Source of the DNA: Atopobium sp. UBA2090
GTDB taxonomy: Bacteria > Actinomycetota > Coriobacteriia > Coriobacteriales > Atopobiaceae
NCBI GenBank assembly: GCA_002331575.1
Contig: DCZG01000073.1
Span: forward strand, 8,603-36,483
Length of the DNA: 27,881 nt
Reading direction: 5' to 3'
The position numbers were made by a program, and so were the translations under genes. This document shows positions 1 through 8,163 of this stretch, piece by piece. The notes beneath the pieces are model-generated. The model worked only from the letters and a program-made list of their open reading frames with translations. It ran no database searches and was not told the DNA's origin. The first letter of the stretch is position 1. The number at the start of each line of letters is the position of its first letter.

Positions 1-1699
1 CGGGCAGGTCGGCAGCCGCGCAGAGGCCCTTGGCGAAGGCGACGCCCACCACGAGCGCGCCCACGAGCCCCGGACCGGCGGTCACGCCGACGGCGGCGAG
101 GTCGGAGGCTGCCAGGGTGTCGCAGCCAAAGTGCTCGCCCGCCTTGGCGAGCGTCTCCTCGAAGACGCCGACGATGGCCTCGACGTGCTTGCGGCTGGCG
201 ATCTCGGGCACCACTCCGCCGAAGCGCGCGTGGAAGTCGATGGACGTGGCGACGACGCTCGCGCACACGACGCTGTGAGAGTCGGTGACGGCCATGGCAG
301 TCTCGTCACAGGAGGACTCTATCGAGAGGACGAGAGGACCCGCGTCGGCGATCGCAGCCTCGCAGGCGTCGTCGCGCTGACCGCAGGCGATGGGCCAGGG
401 CCGTATCGAGGCAGCCGGCTCCACGCGGTCGAGCGTGTGCTCGGCGTCAGCCTTGAGGGGCAGGTCTGCCTTGAGGATGAGGGCGTCATGGCCGTCACCG
501 TAGTAGTTCGGGCGCCGTCCGGCCTCCGTGAAGCCGAGCGAGGCATACGTCGCGCGTCCGGACGCGTTGTCGACGTCGACCTCGAGCGAGGCGGTTCGGG
601 CGTTGAGGACGTGGGCGTCATAGCAGATGCGCGAGACGAGGCGCGCGGCGATGCCCCTCCGCCGGTGGTCCTGCACCACGACGACGTCGGTGACCTCGAA
701 GTCGTCGCCCGCCATCTGGCCGCCGGCGAAGCCGATGATGCGACCGAGGTCGTGAGCGACCCACCACGTACGACCGGGCTGGGAGAGCTCCTCGGAGAAG
801 AGCCGCTCCGACCAGGGGGTATGCGCCGAACCCTCGTAGGCGGAGGCCTCGAGCGAGGCCACGGCGGAGATGTCGTTCACGCTCATGGGTCGCAGCTGCA
901 GGTGGCGGTCGGCCAGGGCGTCGTCGACGCCCGTGACCTCGACGCTGGCGGGCGTCGCCAGGCCGAGACGCTTGCGCTCGTTCTCCTCGGCATCGGAGAG
1001 ACGGGTGTAGATCGGGAGCACGAGCGCAGGGTCGCCCGTCTCGCTCGCGTCATAGCGTGCGGGAGACGCGGCGGCGAGAAGAAGGCCCTCGCCCGTGGGA
1101 TACCAGGTCGGCTCGTCGGTGAAGGTCGAGAAGCCCACCGCCTCGAACCTGGCGCGGTACTTCACGAGGCCGTTGCCCGTGATGGTCAGCCGGTCTCGGT
1201 CGGCGCGCGCCGCCCAGCTTCCGACGCACTCGTCCGCCGTGCAGACCGTCTCGGATGCGAACGTCCTCGTCACTCCCCCGTCGGTGAGCTCGTAGACGCC
1301 TGGGTAGACCTCGCCGCGCATGGCGTCGTCGGCGACGGCGAGAAGTCCGCGTACGCCCGCCCGCCAGCTGACCCAGGCGGTCGCGTCGAGGACGGAGGTC
1401 CCGTGGAGCGGCTTGGAGAGGCCGCAGGCCATGCCCTTCGCCGTGGCGATGCCGATGCGCACGCCCGTGAACGAGCCGGGTCCGCGTCCGACGAGAACCG
1501 CGTCGAGGTCGGACATCGTATGGCCAGCGCGGGAGAGCACGTCGAGGCAGGTGGCGGCGAGCTCGACGTTGGCCCGACGCCGGCAGAGGTGGTCTCCCGA
1601 CGCGAGCACGTCCACGCGGGCGGTCGAGCCAGAGGGCTCCCACTCCGCGACGGCGCAGGCGAGCATGTCGGTCGAGGTGTCAATGGCGAGTACGAGCAT
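1..1699 (-). CDS. TsaB-RimI-TsaD fusion protein, truncated at the window edge
   Basis: One open frame of 566 codons encodes three enzymes usually made separately. Residues 1 to about 225 are TsaB, the dimerisation partner in t6A37 tRNA modification: it begins MLVLAIDTST and has GPGSFTGVRIG near residue 71. Residues about 268-425 are a GNAT acetyltransferase of the RimI type (N-terminal acetylation of ribosomal protein S18), with the acetyl-CoA motif QDHRRRGIAAR near residue 343. From about residue 455 comes TsaD, the threonylcarbamoyl transferase, recognised by IESSCDET (Glu461) and PEIASRKH. The TsaD metal-binding histidines and C-terminus lie beyond base 1. An in-frame TGA two codons upstream of the ATG fixes the start. 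Frame continuity was checked at one point in each of the three domains. It follows tsaE by about 104 bases with no recognisable terminator, so the two are probably co-transcribed. Fusions of these domains are known to me from Coriobacteriia. Confidence 0.93.
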   Translation of the reverse strand, partial: MLVLAIDTSTDMLACAVAEWEPSGSTARVDVLASGDHLCRRRANVELAATCLDVLSRAGHTMSDLDAVLVGRGPGSFTGVRIGIATAKGMACGLSKPLHGTSVLDATAWVSWRAGVRGLLAVADDAMRGEVYPGVYELTDGGVTRTFASETVCTADECVGSWAARADRDRLTITGNGLVKYRARFEAVGFSTFTDEPTWYPTGEGLLLAAASPARYDASETGDPALVLPIYTRLSDAEENERKRLGLATPASVEVTGVDDALADRHLQLRPMSVNDISAVASLEASAYEGSAHTPWSERLFSEELSQPGRTWWVAHDLGRIIGFAGGQMAGDDFEVTDVVVVQDHRRRGIAARLVSRICYDAHVLNARTASLEVDVDNASGRATYASLGFTEAGRRPNYYGDGHDALILKADLPLKADAEHTLDRVEPAASIRPWPIACGQRDDACEAAIADAGPLVLSIESSCDETAMAVTDSHSVVCASVVATSIDFHARFGGVVPEIASRKHVEAIVGVFEETLAKAGEHFGCDTLAASDLAAVGVTAGPGLVGALVVGVAFAKGLCAAADLP

Positions 1700-1803
1700 G
1701 ATTCATCCGTTTCGGTAGCATGCGATCGCACGCGTGCAGCCCCGGGGACCGACGCCGACCTCGGCGCCCTCGCCCCCACAGGCCTTGCTGCCGCGCGCTT
1801 CCC

Positions 1804-2280
1804 TTACAGCGACGAGACGAGCTCCTCGCCGCGAACGTCGTGCGAGACGAACGTGACGCTGCGCGGGGGCTCCTCCCCTGGTGCCGCCTCGTCGTCGAGA
1901 CGGCGCACGAACACGTCCACGCGCGCGTCGCCGATCTCGTCGGCGAACTGCTCGCCCCATTCGATGACGCAGACGCCGTCCGCCCCGAGCACGTCGAACA
2001 GCCCCGTGTCCTCGAGCTGGTCGGGGTCATCGAGTCGATAGAGGTCAAAGTGGTCGAGCTCCAGGTCGGTGCCCTGGTAGACCATCTCGATCGTGAAGGT
2101 GGGGCTCGTCACGTCGCCCCCCACGCCCATGCCGCGGGCGATGCCCTTCGTGAGCTGCGTCTTGCCCGCGCCGAGGTCTCCCGTGAGCACGAGGACGTCG
2201 CCCGCCCTCAGAAGCTCACCGAGATGCCTGCCCAGCTCGATGGTCTCGGCGGTGGAGGAGGTGCGGAAGTCCTTCTCCAT
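1804..2280 (-). CDS. tsaE: tRNA threonylcarbamoyladenosine biosynthesis ATPase TsaE
   Basis: A 158-residue P-loop ATPase that works with TsaB and TsaD to form t6A at position 37 of ANN-decoding tRNAs. The Walker A motif GDLGAGKTQL lies near residues 39-48, followed by the family signature SPTFTIEMVY and HFDLYRL. VIEWGEQF near residue 113 matches the conserved C-terminal IEW motif. Length fits the family. The ATG at 2280 overlaps the TGA of the upstream glycosylase gene by one base (TGATG), which implies translational coupling, and a purine-rich GGGAGGCGAGG ribosome binding site lies inside that upstream gene. Longer readings of this frame back to 2598 run inside the glycosylase gene and are not credible. 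The other t6A enzymes are encoded immediately downstream in the fusion gene. Confidence 0.95.
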   Translation of the reverse strand: MEKDFRTSSTAETIELGRHLGELLRAGDVLVLTGDLGAGKTQLTKGIARGMGVGGDVTSPTFTIEMVYQGTDLELDHFDLYRLDDPDQLEDTGLFDVLGADGVCVIEWGEQFADEIGDARVDVFVRRLDDEAAPGEEPPRSVTFVSHDVRGEELVSSL

Positions 2281-2894
2281 CAGGCCTCGCCTCCCTCGGG
2301 ATGGGTGCGGAGCCATTCGCCCACCATGGCGAGGTCGGCCTCGAGCAGCGGCTGCCAGTCGGAGTGGTAGATGCACGCCGCTGGATGGAAGGTGGGGCAC
2401 ACCACGAAGTGACCGACCTGGTGGAGCTGGCCGCGAAGGCTCGTGACGCCGCGATCGGTCTTGAGGATCCACTGCGAGGCGAAGTTGCCCAGGCACACGA
2501 TCACGTCGGGCCAGATGGAGCGGATCTGCTCGCGCAGGAAGGGCGAGCAGGCCTCGATCTCCTCGGGCTTGGGGTTGCGGTTTCCGGGCGGACGGCACTT
2601 GACCACGTTGGCGATGTAGATCTCGGAGCGCGTGAGCCCGGCGATCGAGAGAAGGGAGTCGAGCTTCTTGCCGGCGGCGCCCACGAAGGGCTCGCCCTGC
2701 AGGTCCTCGTTCTTGCCGGGCCCCTCGCCGACGAACATCACGCGGGCGTGCGGGTTGCCCACGCCGAAGACGAGGTTGGTGCGAGTCTGACCGAGCGGGC
2801 AGAGCTGACAGTTGCCCATGAGGCTGACAATCTCCTCGAGGCTCACCTCACCAGGCTTCTGGTGCTCGTGACCGGGAATGTGCAATACGGACAT
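2280..2894 (-). CDS. Type 4 (iron-sulfur) uracil-DNA glycosylase
   Basis: A 204-residue family 4 uracil-DNA glycosylase, which removes uracil from DNA to begin base excision repair. Four cysteines, C29, C32, C100 and C116, have the spacing expected for the 4Fe-4S cluster of this family (C-x2-C, then C-x15-C). The active-site motif GEGPGKNEDLQGEPFVGAAG starts near residue 56. KCRPPGNRNP follows the third cysteine's lysine, and HPAA near residue 169 is the C-terminal catalytic motif. The gene starts 12 bases after alr ends and overlaps the tsaE start by one base, so it belongs to the same operon. It resembles the phage SPO1 DNA-polymerase-like branch often annotated simply as uracil-DNA glycosylase. 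Confidence 0.94.
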   Translation of the reverse strand: MSVLHIPGHEHQKPGEVSLEEIVSLMGNCQLCPLGQTRTNLVFGVGNPHARVMFVGEGPGKNEDLQGEPFVGAAGKKLDSLLSIAGLTRSEIYIANVVKCRPPGNRNPKPEEIEACSPFLREQIRSIWPDVIVCLGNFASQWILKTDRGVTSLRGQLHQVGHFVVCPTFHPAACIYHSDWQPLLEADLAMVGEWLRTHPEGGEA

Positions 2895-2906
2895 CGATGC
2901 CGCTTT

Positions 2907-4070
2907 CTAGACGTAGATCTTCTCGAGGCGCATACCAAAGCCGCAGGCGACCTCGTAGTTGATGGTCCCCTGGATGGCCGCCATCTCGTCGATTGTAATC
3001 TCCTCGTCGCCGTCGCGGCCGATTACCGTGACGATATCTCCCTCGGTGACGGGGCGACCGGGGTGATACGAGCGCGCCGCGTTGACGTCGACTGCGAACA
3101 TGAACTGGTCCATGCAGATGCGACCCACCTGACGACAGCGCATGCCGTCGACGAGCACGTCCATGTTGTTGGAGAGGATGCGGGAGAGACCGTCGGCATA
3201 GCCGATGGGCACGGTGGCGACCTGCATGTTGCGCTTGGGGACGCGCCAGGTGAGACCATAGCCCACCCCATCGCCCACCTCGGGGTAGACGGCGCGCGTC
3301 ACACGGGCGCGGACGCTCATGACCGGCTCGAGCTGGATGCGCGGAGCGGTGGTCTCGGCGGGCTGGAGGCCGTAGAGTCCGATGCCCACGCGGCACATGT
3401 CGAACTGGCACTCGCGATGCAGGATCGTGCCAGGCGTGTTGTCGCAGTGTACGAGGCCCGTCTCGAGACCGGCGTCGCGAATCGCCTGGACGGCCTCCTG
3501 GAAGCGGTTGAGCTGGAGCGCGAAGTCCCAGTCATCGATGACGTCGGCGGTGGCGAAGTGCGTGAAGGTGCCCGCGCACTCGATGCCGCGATGGAAGTCA
3601 ATCGCGCGGCGCACCTCGAGGACGTCGCCTCGACGGACTCCGATGCGCGTCATGCCCGTGTCGAGTGCCAGGTGGTACTTGACAACCTTGCCCTCGGCTG
3701 CCGCAGCCTCGCCGAGCGCGAGGGCGAAGTCCACCTCGTAGACGGACGGCATGAGGTCGTACTCCACGAGCGTGCCCACGCAGCCGACCGGCGGCTGCGA
3801 GAGTATGAGAATCGGCGCGTCGAAGCCCGCCTTGCGAAGCTCGACGCCCTCGGCGACCGTCGCCACGGCGAACTGGTCGGCACCAGCCGACCGCAGCGTC
3901 TTGGCGCAGGCCACGGCTCCGTGCCCGTAGGCATCCGCCTTGATGACGGCCATCATCTTGGTGCCGGGTCGAATCTGGGCTCTGAACGCCTTTGCATTGC
4001 GACGCAGGGCGGCGAGGTCGACCTCGACCCACGCCCACCTGTCCGCCGGACCGTTCACCCTCGCTGACAT
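2907..4070 (-). CDS. alr: Alanine racemase
   Basis: A 387-residue PLP enzyme that interconverts L- and D-alanine, supplying D-Ala for peptidoglycan. The cofactor lysine is K44 in AVIKADAYGHG. The N-terminal TIM barrel carries HLALDTGMTRIG and CRVGIGLYGL, and the C-terminal beta domain carries VGYGLTWR, whose tyrosine is the second catalytic base, and CMDQ. Length is normal for the family. The start ATG at 4070 is preceded by a GGGAGTG ribosome binding site. It lies 22 bases after nnr and 12 bases before the glycosylase gene on the same strand, so all three are probably on one transcript. The alr-nnr-acpS neighbourhood is common in Gram-positive bacteria. Confidence 0.96.
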   Translation of the reverse strand: MSARVNGPADRWAWVEVDLAALRRNAKAFRAQIRPGTKMMAVIKADAYGHGAVACAKTLRSAGADQFAVATVAEGVELRKAGFDAPILILSQPPVGCVGTLVEYDLMPSVYEVDFALALGEAAAAEGKVVKYHLALDTGMTRIGVRRGDVLEVRRAIDFHRGIECAGTFTHFATADVIDDWDFALQLNRFQEAVQAIRDAGLETGLVHCDNTPGTILHRECQFDMCRVGIGLYGLQPAETTAPRIQLEPVMSVRARVTRAVYPEVGDGVGYGLTWRVPKRNMQVATVPIGYADGLSRILSNNMDVLVDGMRCRQVGRICMDQFMFAVDVNAARSYHPGRPVTEGDIVTVIGRDGDEEITIDEMAAIQGTINYEVACGFGMRLEKIYV

Positions 4071-4092
4071 GTGCCATCACTCCCAGAATGTC

Positions 4093-5712
4093 CTAGGCCT
4101 CTTCCGCTGCGTCGGCATCGGGGAACGAGACGCGCTCCTCGACGGCGTCGGAGGCGAGTCCGATCGCGTCGATGACGTCGGTTGCCATCACGCCGCGCGA
4201 GCCGTAGCGTTCGGCGGCGATTGATCCCGCATATCCGTGAATCTCACAGGCGAGCGCGCAGAGCAGCGGGTAGTCGTCGAACTTCCCCGCGGTCTGGGCG
4301 AGAAGCGACGCGATCATGCCCGCGAGCACGTCGCCGGAACCTGCCGTGGCGAGCGCCGCGGGACCGGGCTTGGGCAGGATTGCCTGCTCGACGCCCACGC
4401 ATCCCGTTGCCGTGCCCTTCGTCACGATGGTGAGCTCGGAGCCGCCGTCCGCCCAGATGATCCTACGCGCGATCTCGAGCTGCGAGGCAAGCGAGTCAGG
4501 CGGGGTGTCGTCGTTGCCGACGAGCCGGCCGAGCTCGCCGCGGTGCGGTGTGAGCACGAGCGGCGCCGTCCTTCTCAGCAGCTCGGGAAACTCGGGAAGG
4601 GCTCCGGAGGTAAGACGAGATATGCAGTTGAGGCCGTCGGCGTCCACCACGAGCGGCATGTCCGCACTGAGGAGCGCCGAGACGGCCGAGACCGTTCCCG
4701 ATGTGACGCGCATGCCGGGACCGATGAGCGTCGTCGAGTTCTCGTGGGCGAGACGGACGACCTCGTTGCGGGCCTCGCTCGAGATGACGCCGTCGGAGTC
4801 GGCGGGTAGCCCCACCACGGGAATCTCGATCAGGTGGCTCTGCACGACGGGGACGATCGTCTCGGGCACGGCGAGGGTGACGTAGCCGGCGCCTGCGCGC
4901 GCGGCCGCCCTCGCCGCCATGATCGGCGCCCCGGGGAAGCGGGACGAGCCGCCCACGACGAGCACGGAGCCGCGGGAGAACTTGTCGACGGCCGTCACGG
5001 AAGGCAGCATGACGTCGAGGTAGTCGCTGAGGTCCGTGCGCCACGCGACGGGGTCGGAGTCGTTCACGAGCCGCTCGGTCTGCTCGGCGAGCGGCGCGAC
5101 GACGATGGAGCCGCAGAGGTCGCGACCATCGTCGGCGAGAAGGCCGGGCTTGAGCGCGAGCATGGTCACGGTCATGTCGGCCATGACGGCAGGTCCGGGC
5201 GCGTGCCCCGACTGCGCGGAGAGCCCGCTCGGGACGTCGACGGCGACCACGCGGGCGCCGGAGTCGTTGAGGCAGTCGATCCAGATGTCGAAGGGGGCGC
5301 GGAGCTCGCCGCGGAAGCCCGTGCCGAGCATGCAGTCGAGCACGGCGTCAGCCGTGGAGAAGAGACCCTCGAGCTCGTCACGGGACGGACCGACGAGGAC
5401 GGACACGCCCGCGCGCACGGCGCTCTGGGCGACCTGTCGGGCGAGGTCGCCGGAGAGCTGGTCCGGCTCGATGGGGCTCACGACCTTGACGTTGACGTGC
5501 TTGCGAAGCAGCGCCTCGGCGGCGACCCAGCCGTCACCCCCGTTGTTGCCCATGCCGGCGAGCACGACCACGTTCTCGACGTTCCCCAGCTCGAGGACCT
5601 CGGCCGCGGCCGCATACCCAGCGCGGTGCATGAGCTCGGAGACGCTCACCCCGACCCTCGTGAGGGCGACCTCCACGCGCTTGATGTCATCAACGTTCAA
5701 TACGGGCTGCAT
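4093..5712 (-). CDS. nnr: Bifunctional NAD(P)HX epimerase/dehydratase
   Basis: A 539-residue two-domain repair enzyme for hydrated NADH and NADPH. Residues 1 to about 215 are the YjeF_N epimerase, which interconverts the S and R forms of NAD(P)HX: NNGGDGWVAAE starts near residue 57, with LGTGFRGEL and VDVPSGLSAQ further on. Residues about 230-525 are the ribokinase-like ADP/ATP-dependent dehydratase: the motifs are GPGM, LTPHRGELGRL and AGSGDVLAGMIAS. Its ribosome binding site, GAGGAG, overlaps the last codons of acpS, and only three bases separate the two genes. Such tight spacing indicates translational coupling. Nothing looks truncated or unusual. Confidence 0.95.
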   Translation of the reverse strand: MQPVLNVDDIKRVEVALTRVGVSVSELMHRAGYAAAAEVLELGNVENVVVLAGMGNNGGDGWVAAEALLRKHVNVKVVSPIEPDQLSGDLARQVAQSAVRAGVSVLVGPSRDELEGLFSTADAVLDCMLGTGFRGELRAPFDIWIDCLNDSGARVVAVDVPSGLSAQSGHAPGPAVMADMTVTMLALKPGLLADDGRDLCGSIVVAPLAEQTERLVNDSDPVAWRTDLSDYLDVMLPSVTAVDKFSRGSVLVVGGSSRFPGAPIMAARAAARAGAGYVTLAVPETIVPVVQSHLIEIPVVGLPADSDGVISSEARNEVVRLAHENSTTLIGPGMRVTSGTVSAVSALLSADMPLVVDADGLNCISRLTSGALPEFPELLRRTAPLVLTPHRGELGRLVGNDDTPPDSLASQLEIARRIIWADGGSELTIVTKGTATGCVGVEQAILPKPGPAALATAGSGDVLAGMIASLLAQTAGKFDDYPLLCALACEIHGYAGSIAAERYGSRGVMATDVIDAIGLASDAVEERVSFPDADAAEEA

Positions 5713-5715
5713 GTT

Positions 5716-6249
5716 CTACTCCTCAACCCTTTCCTCCGACGTCACCGAGACGTCGGCTCCCTGTTCCTGCACGCGCTCAAGCTCGTCGATGAGCGAGCGC
5801 GCTTCCTTGAACGACGCGGCGAGCGCCTTCGAGGCGTCCTCGTGCTCGTCCTGACGCGGCCTGACCTCGTCGGTCACGGCGACGGCGTTTGCCACGGCGA
5901 CCTCGCGCGTGAACGAGAGCGAAAGCGCGATCTCGCTGACGCCCTGCTCGTGCGCCACCTCGGCGGCTCGCCCCGAGAGGATGGCGATCGGCCTGCCCGA
6001 CGCCCCGTCACGGCCGACCGAGACGTCCGAGAGCCCGATACCCTGCGAGAATCCCGTCCCCAGCGCCTTGAGCACGGCCTCGCGGGCAGCAAAGCGAGCG
6101 GCGTAGTGCTCCGCGGGACGCGCGGTGCGCTCGCAGTACGCTCGCTCGTCATCTGTGAAGACCCGTCCGAGGAAGTGCGGGCGGCGCTCCATGACGCGCT
6201 GCATCCGCGCGATCTCGAGCATGTCGACGCCGACGCCAGCCAGGGACAT
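5716..6249 (-). CDS. acpS: Holo-[acyl-carrier-protein] synthase with C-terminal tail
   Basis: A 177-residue protein whose first 127 or so residues are AcpS, which transfers 4'-phosphopantetheine from CoA to apo-ACP for fatty acid synthesis. Mg-binding positions are D9 in GVGVDMLEI and E57 in RFAAREAVLKALG. An arginine replaces the usual lysine just before E57. Normal AcpS is about 120-130 residues. Here an extra tail of about 50 residues (130-177) is charged, rich in Glu, and predicted by eye to be helical (KALAASFKEARSLIDELERV). I do not recognise it as a domain. The start lies three bases after the glmS stop, with GGTGGAG in the glmS end as ribosome binding site. Confidence 0.93.
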   Translation of the reverse strand: MSLAGVGVDMLEIARMQRVMERRPHFLGRVFTDDERAYCERTARPAEHYAARFAAREAVLKALGTGFSQGIGLSDVSVGRDGASGRPIAILSGRAAEVAHEQGVSEIALSLSFTREVAVANAVAVTDEVRPRQDEHEDASKALAASFKEARSLIDELERVQEQGADVSVTSEERVEE

Positions 6250-6252
6250 GGG

Positions 6253-8103
6253 CTACTCCACCGTGACGGACTTGGCGAGGTTACGCGGCTTGTCGACGTC
6301 GCACCCGCGGCTGCGCGCCACGTAGCGAGCAAGAATCTGCAGGTGGACCGCTGCGACGATGGGGACGAGAAGCTCGTCGGACACGGGCGGGATCCAGAGC
6401 ACGTGCTCGCAGAGGCTCGCCACGGACTCGTCGCCGTCCGTCGCCACGGCCACGCACGTGGCGCCGCGGGCGATGACCTCCTGGATGTTCGAGATCGTCT
6501 TGTCGTGGACGCGGTCCTCGGGGACGATGGTCACGACGGGGAAGCCGGGCTCGAGCAGGGCGATGGGGCCATGCTTCATCTCGCCGGCTGGGTACGCCTC
6601 GGCATGAAGGTAGCTGACCTCCTTGAGCTTGAGAGCGCCCTCGTAGGCCGTGGTGGAGTTGACGCCGCGGCCGAGGAACAGCGCGGAGTGCGAGCGGCGG
6701 AAGACGCCCGCGGCCTGCTTGTCCTGCCAGGAGCGAGAGATGACCGTGCTGATGAGGTCGGGCAGCGTCTCGAGGTCGGCACAGTGACGAGCGACCTCGT
6801 CCGCGTCCATCCCGCCGCGCGCCTGGGCGAGGCGCAGCGCAAAGAGCGCGCAGGCCACCATCTGCGCCGTATAGGCCTTGGTTGAGCAGACGCAGACCTC
6901 GGGACCGGCCTGCACGTAGAGCGTTCCGTCGGACTCGCGGGCGGCAGAGGACCCGAGCACGTTGGTCACGGCGAAGACCTTGCAGCCCATGCCCCTCATG
7001 CGACGGGCGGCCGTGAGCGTGTCGGCCGTCTCGCCCGACTGGGTGATGATGACGCAGAGCGTGTGATCGGTGACGAGGACGTCCTGCTCGTAGTTGAACT
7101 CCGACGCGTACTCGCAGATGACGGGCACGTGAGCCCAAGTCTGAATCAGCGTCCGCGCGATGAGGCCGACGTGATAGGAGGTGCCGCAGGCGATGAGGTA
7201 GATGCGGTCGACCGCGGCGAGCTCGTCCTCGGTCATGGACAGCTCGTCGAGCTTGATGCCCTTGTCCGTGACGTGCGCCTTGAGCAGGCGGTCGATCGCC
7301 TCGGGCTGCTCGGCGATCTCCTTGGCCATGAAGTCGGAGTAGCCACCGAGCGTGGCTGCCGACGCGTCCCAGTCGATGTCGATGGCGGACGGATGTTCGA
7401 CGACGGCTCCGTCGGAGTCGTACACGGTGATGGAGCCGGACTCCTGGAGACGGGCGTACTGCCCGTTCTCGAGCGGAATCACATGCGAGGTAATGGAGGC
7501 GAGCGGCGTGATGTCTGAGGCGGCGTAGGCGCCGTCAGGCGTGGATGCCACGACGAGAGGCGAGCCGTTGCGGGCGACGACGATCTCGCCGGGTGCGTCG
7601 GCGCAGACCACGGCAAGCGCCCACGAGCCCTCGAGGCGGCCGCAGGCGTTGTGCACGGCGCCGAGAAGGTCGCCCCTGCAGGGACCCGCCCACGCATCCT
7701 CGACGAGGTGGGCGATGACCTCGGAGTCCGTGTCCGAGGCAAAAGTGTGGCCGTTGCGCTTGAGATAGCTCCTGAGCTCGCGGAAGTTCTCGATGATGCC
7801 GTTGTGGACGATGGCGATCTTTCCCGTGCAGTCACGATGCGGGTGCGCATTGCGATCGGTGGGGGCGCCGTGGGTCGCCCAACGGGTGTGGGCGATGCCG
7901 GTGGTGCCGACGAGGTTGGCGGTCTCGCAGCGGTCCGCGAGCACGGCCACGCGACCAGCGCACTTGACGCCATGGAGGGCGCCGTCCGTGGAGAGGACCT
8001 CGATGCCCGCAGAGTCATATCCGCGATATTCGAGCGTCTGGAGCCCCTGAAGGAGGTACTCCGATGCCTGGTTCCTACCCGTATAGCCAACGATTCCGCA
8101 CAT
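6253..8103 (-). CDS. glmS: Glutamine--fructose-6-phosphate aminotransferase (isomerising)
   Basis: A 616-residue enzyme making glucosamine-6-phosphate from fructose-6-phosphate and glutamine, the first step to UDP-GlcNAc. After Met removal, Cys2 (MCGIVGYTG) is the glutaminase nucleophile. Residues to about 220 form the class II amidotransferase domain, with HTRWATHG and HNGIIENF. Two SIS isomerase domains follow, with ACGTSYH and ITQSGETADT in the first and LGRGVN and GEMKHGPIAL in the second. It ends in PRNLAKSVTVE, the conserved C-terminal channel sequence. A strong AGGAGGGG ribosome binding site precedes ATG 8103. The next enzyme of the pathway, GlmM, is encoded 60 bases upstream. I saw no glmS ribozyme in that short gap. 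Confidence 0.97.
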   Translation of the reverse strand: MCGIVGYTGRNQASEYLLQGLQTLEYRGYDSAGIEVLSTDGALHGVKCAGRVAVLADRCETANLVGTTGIAHTRWATHGAPTDRNAHPHRDCTGKIAIVHNGIIENFRELRSYLKRNGHTFASDTDSEVIAHLVEDAWAGPCRGDLLGAVHNACGRLEGSWALAVVCADAPGEIVVARNGSPLVVASTPDGAYAASDITPLASITSHVIPLENGQYARLQESGSITVYDSDGAVVEHPSAIDIDWDASAATLGGYSDFMAKEIAEQPEAIDRLLKAHVTDKGIKLDELSMTEDELAAVDRIYLIACGTSYHVGLIARTLIQTWAHVPVICEYASEFNYEQDVLVTDHTLCVIITQSGETADTLTAARRMRGMGCKVFAVTNVLGSSAARESDGTLYVQAGPEVCVCSTKAYTAQMVACALFALRLAQARGGMDADEVARHCADLETLPDLISTVISRSWQDKQAAGVFRRSHSALFLGRGVNSTTAYEGALKLKEVSYLHAEAYPAGEMKHGPIALLEPGFPVVTIVPEDRVHDKTISNIQEVIARGATCVAVATDGDESVASLCEHVLWIPPVSDELLVPIVAAVHLQILARYVARSRGCDVDKPRNLAKSVTVE

Positions 8104-8163
8104 GATGTCCCCTCCTGGATGTTCTGCCTGTTCCTGAGTAACGCAGTTCTATCAGCAAGGCCC

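Noticed and set aside
131..2041. Long plus-strand open frame (636 codons)
   Set aside because: It is the exact codon-aligned antisense of the TsaB-RimI-TsaD fusion. Long mirror frames are expected in GC-rich DNA, and its translation is low-complexity Arg/Gly/Val/Glu sequence.
2301..4067. Plus-strand open frame (588 codons)
   Set aside because: Antisense to the glycosylase and alr genes, whose motifs are unmistakable.
4834..6885. Plus-strand open frame (683 codons)
   Set aside because: Antisense to nnr, acpS and glmS.
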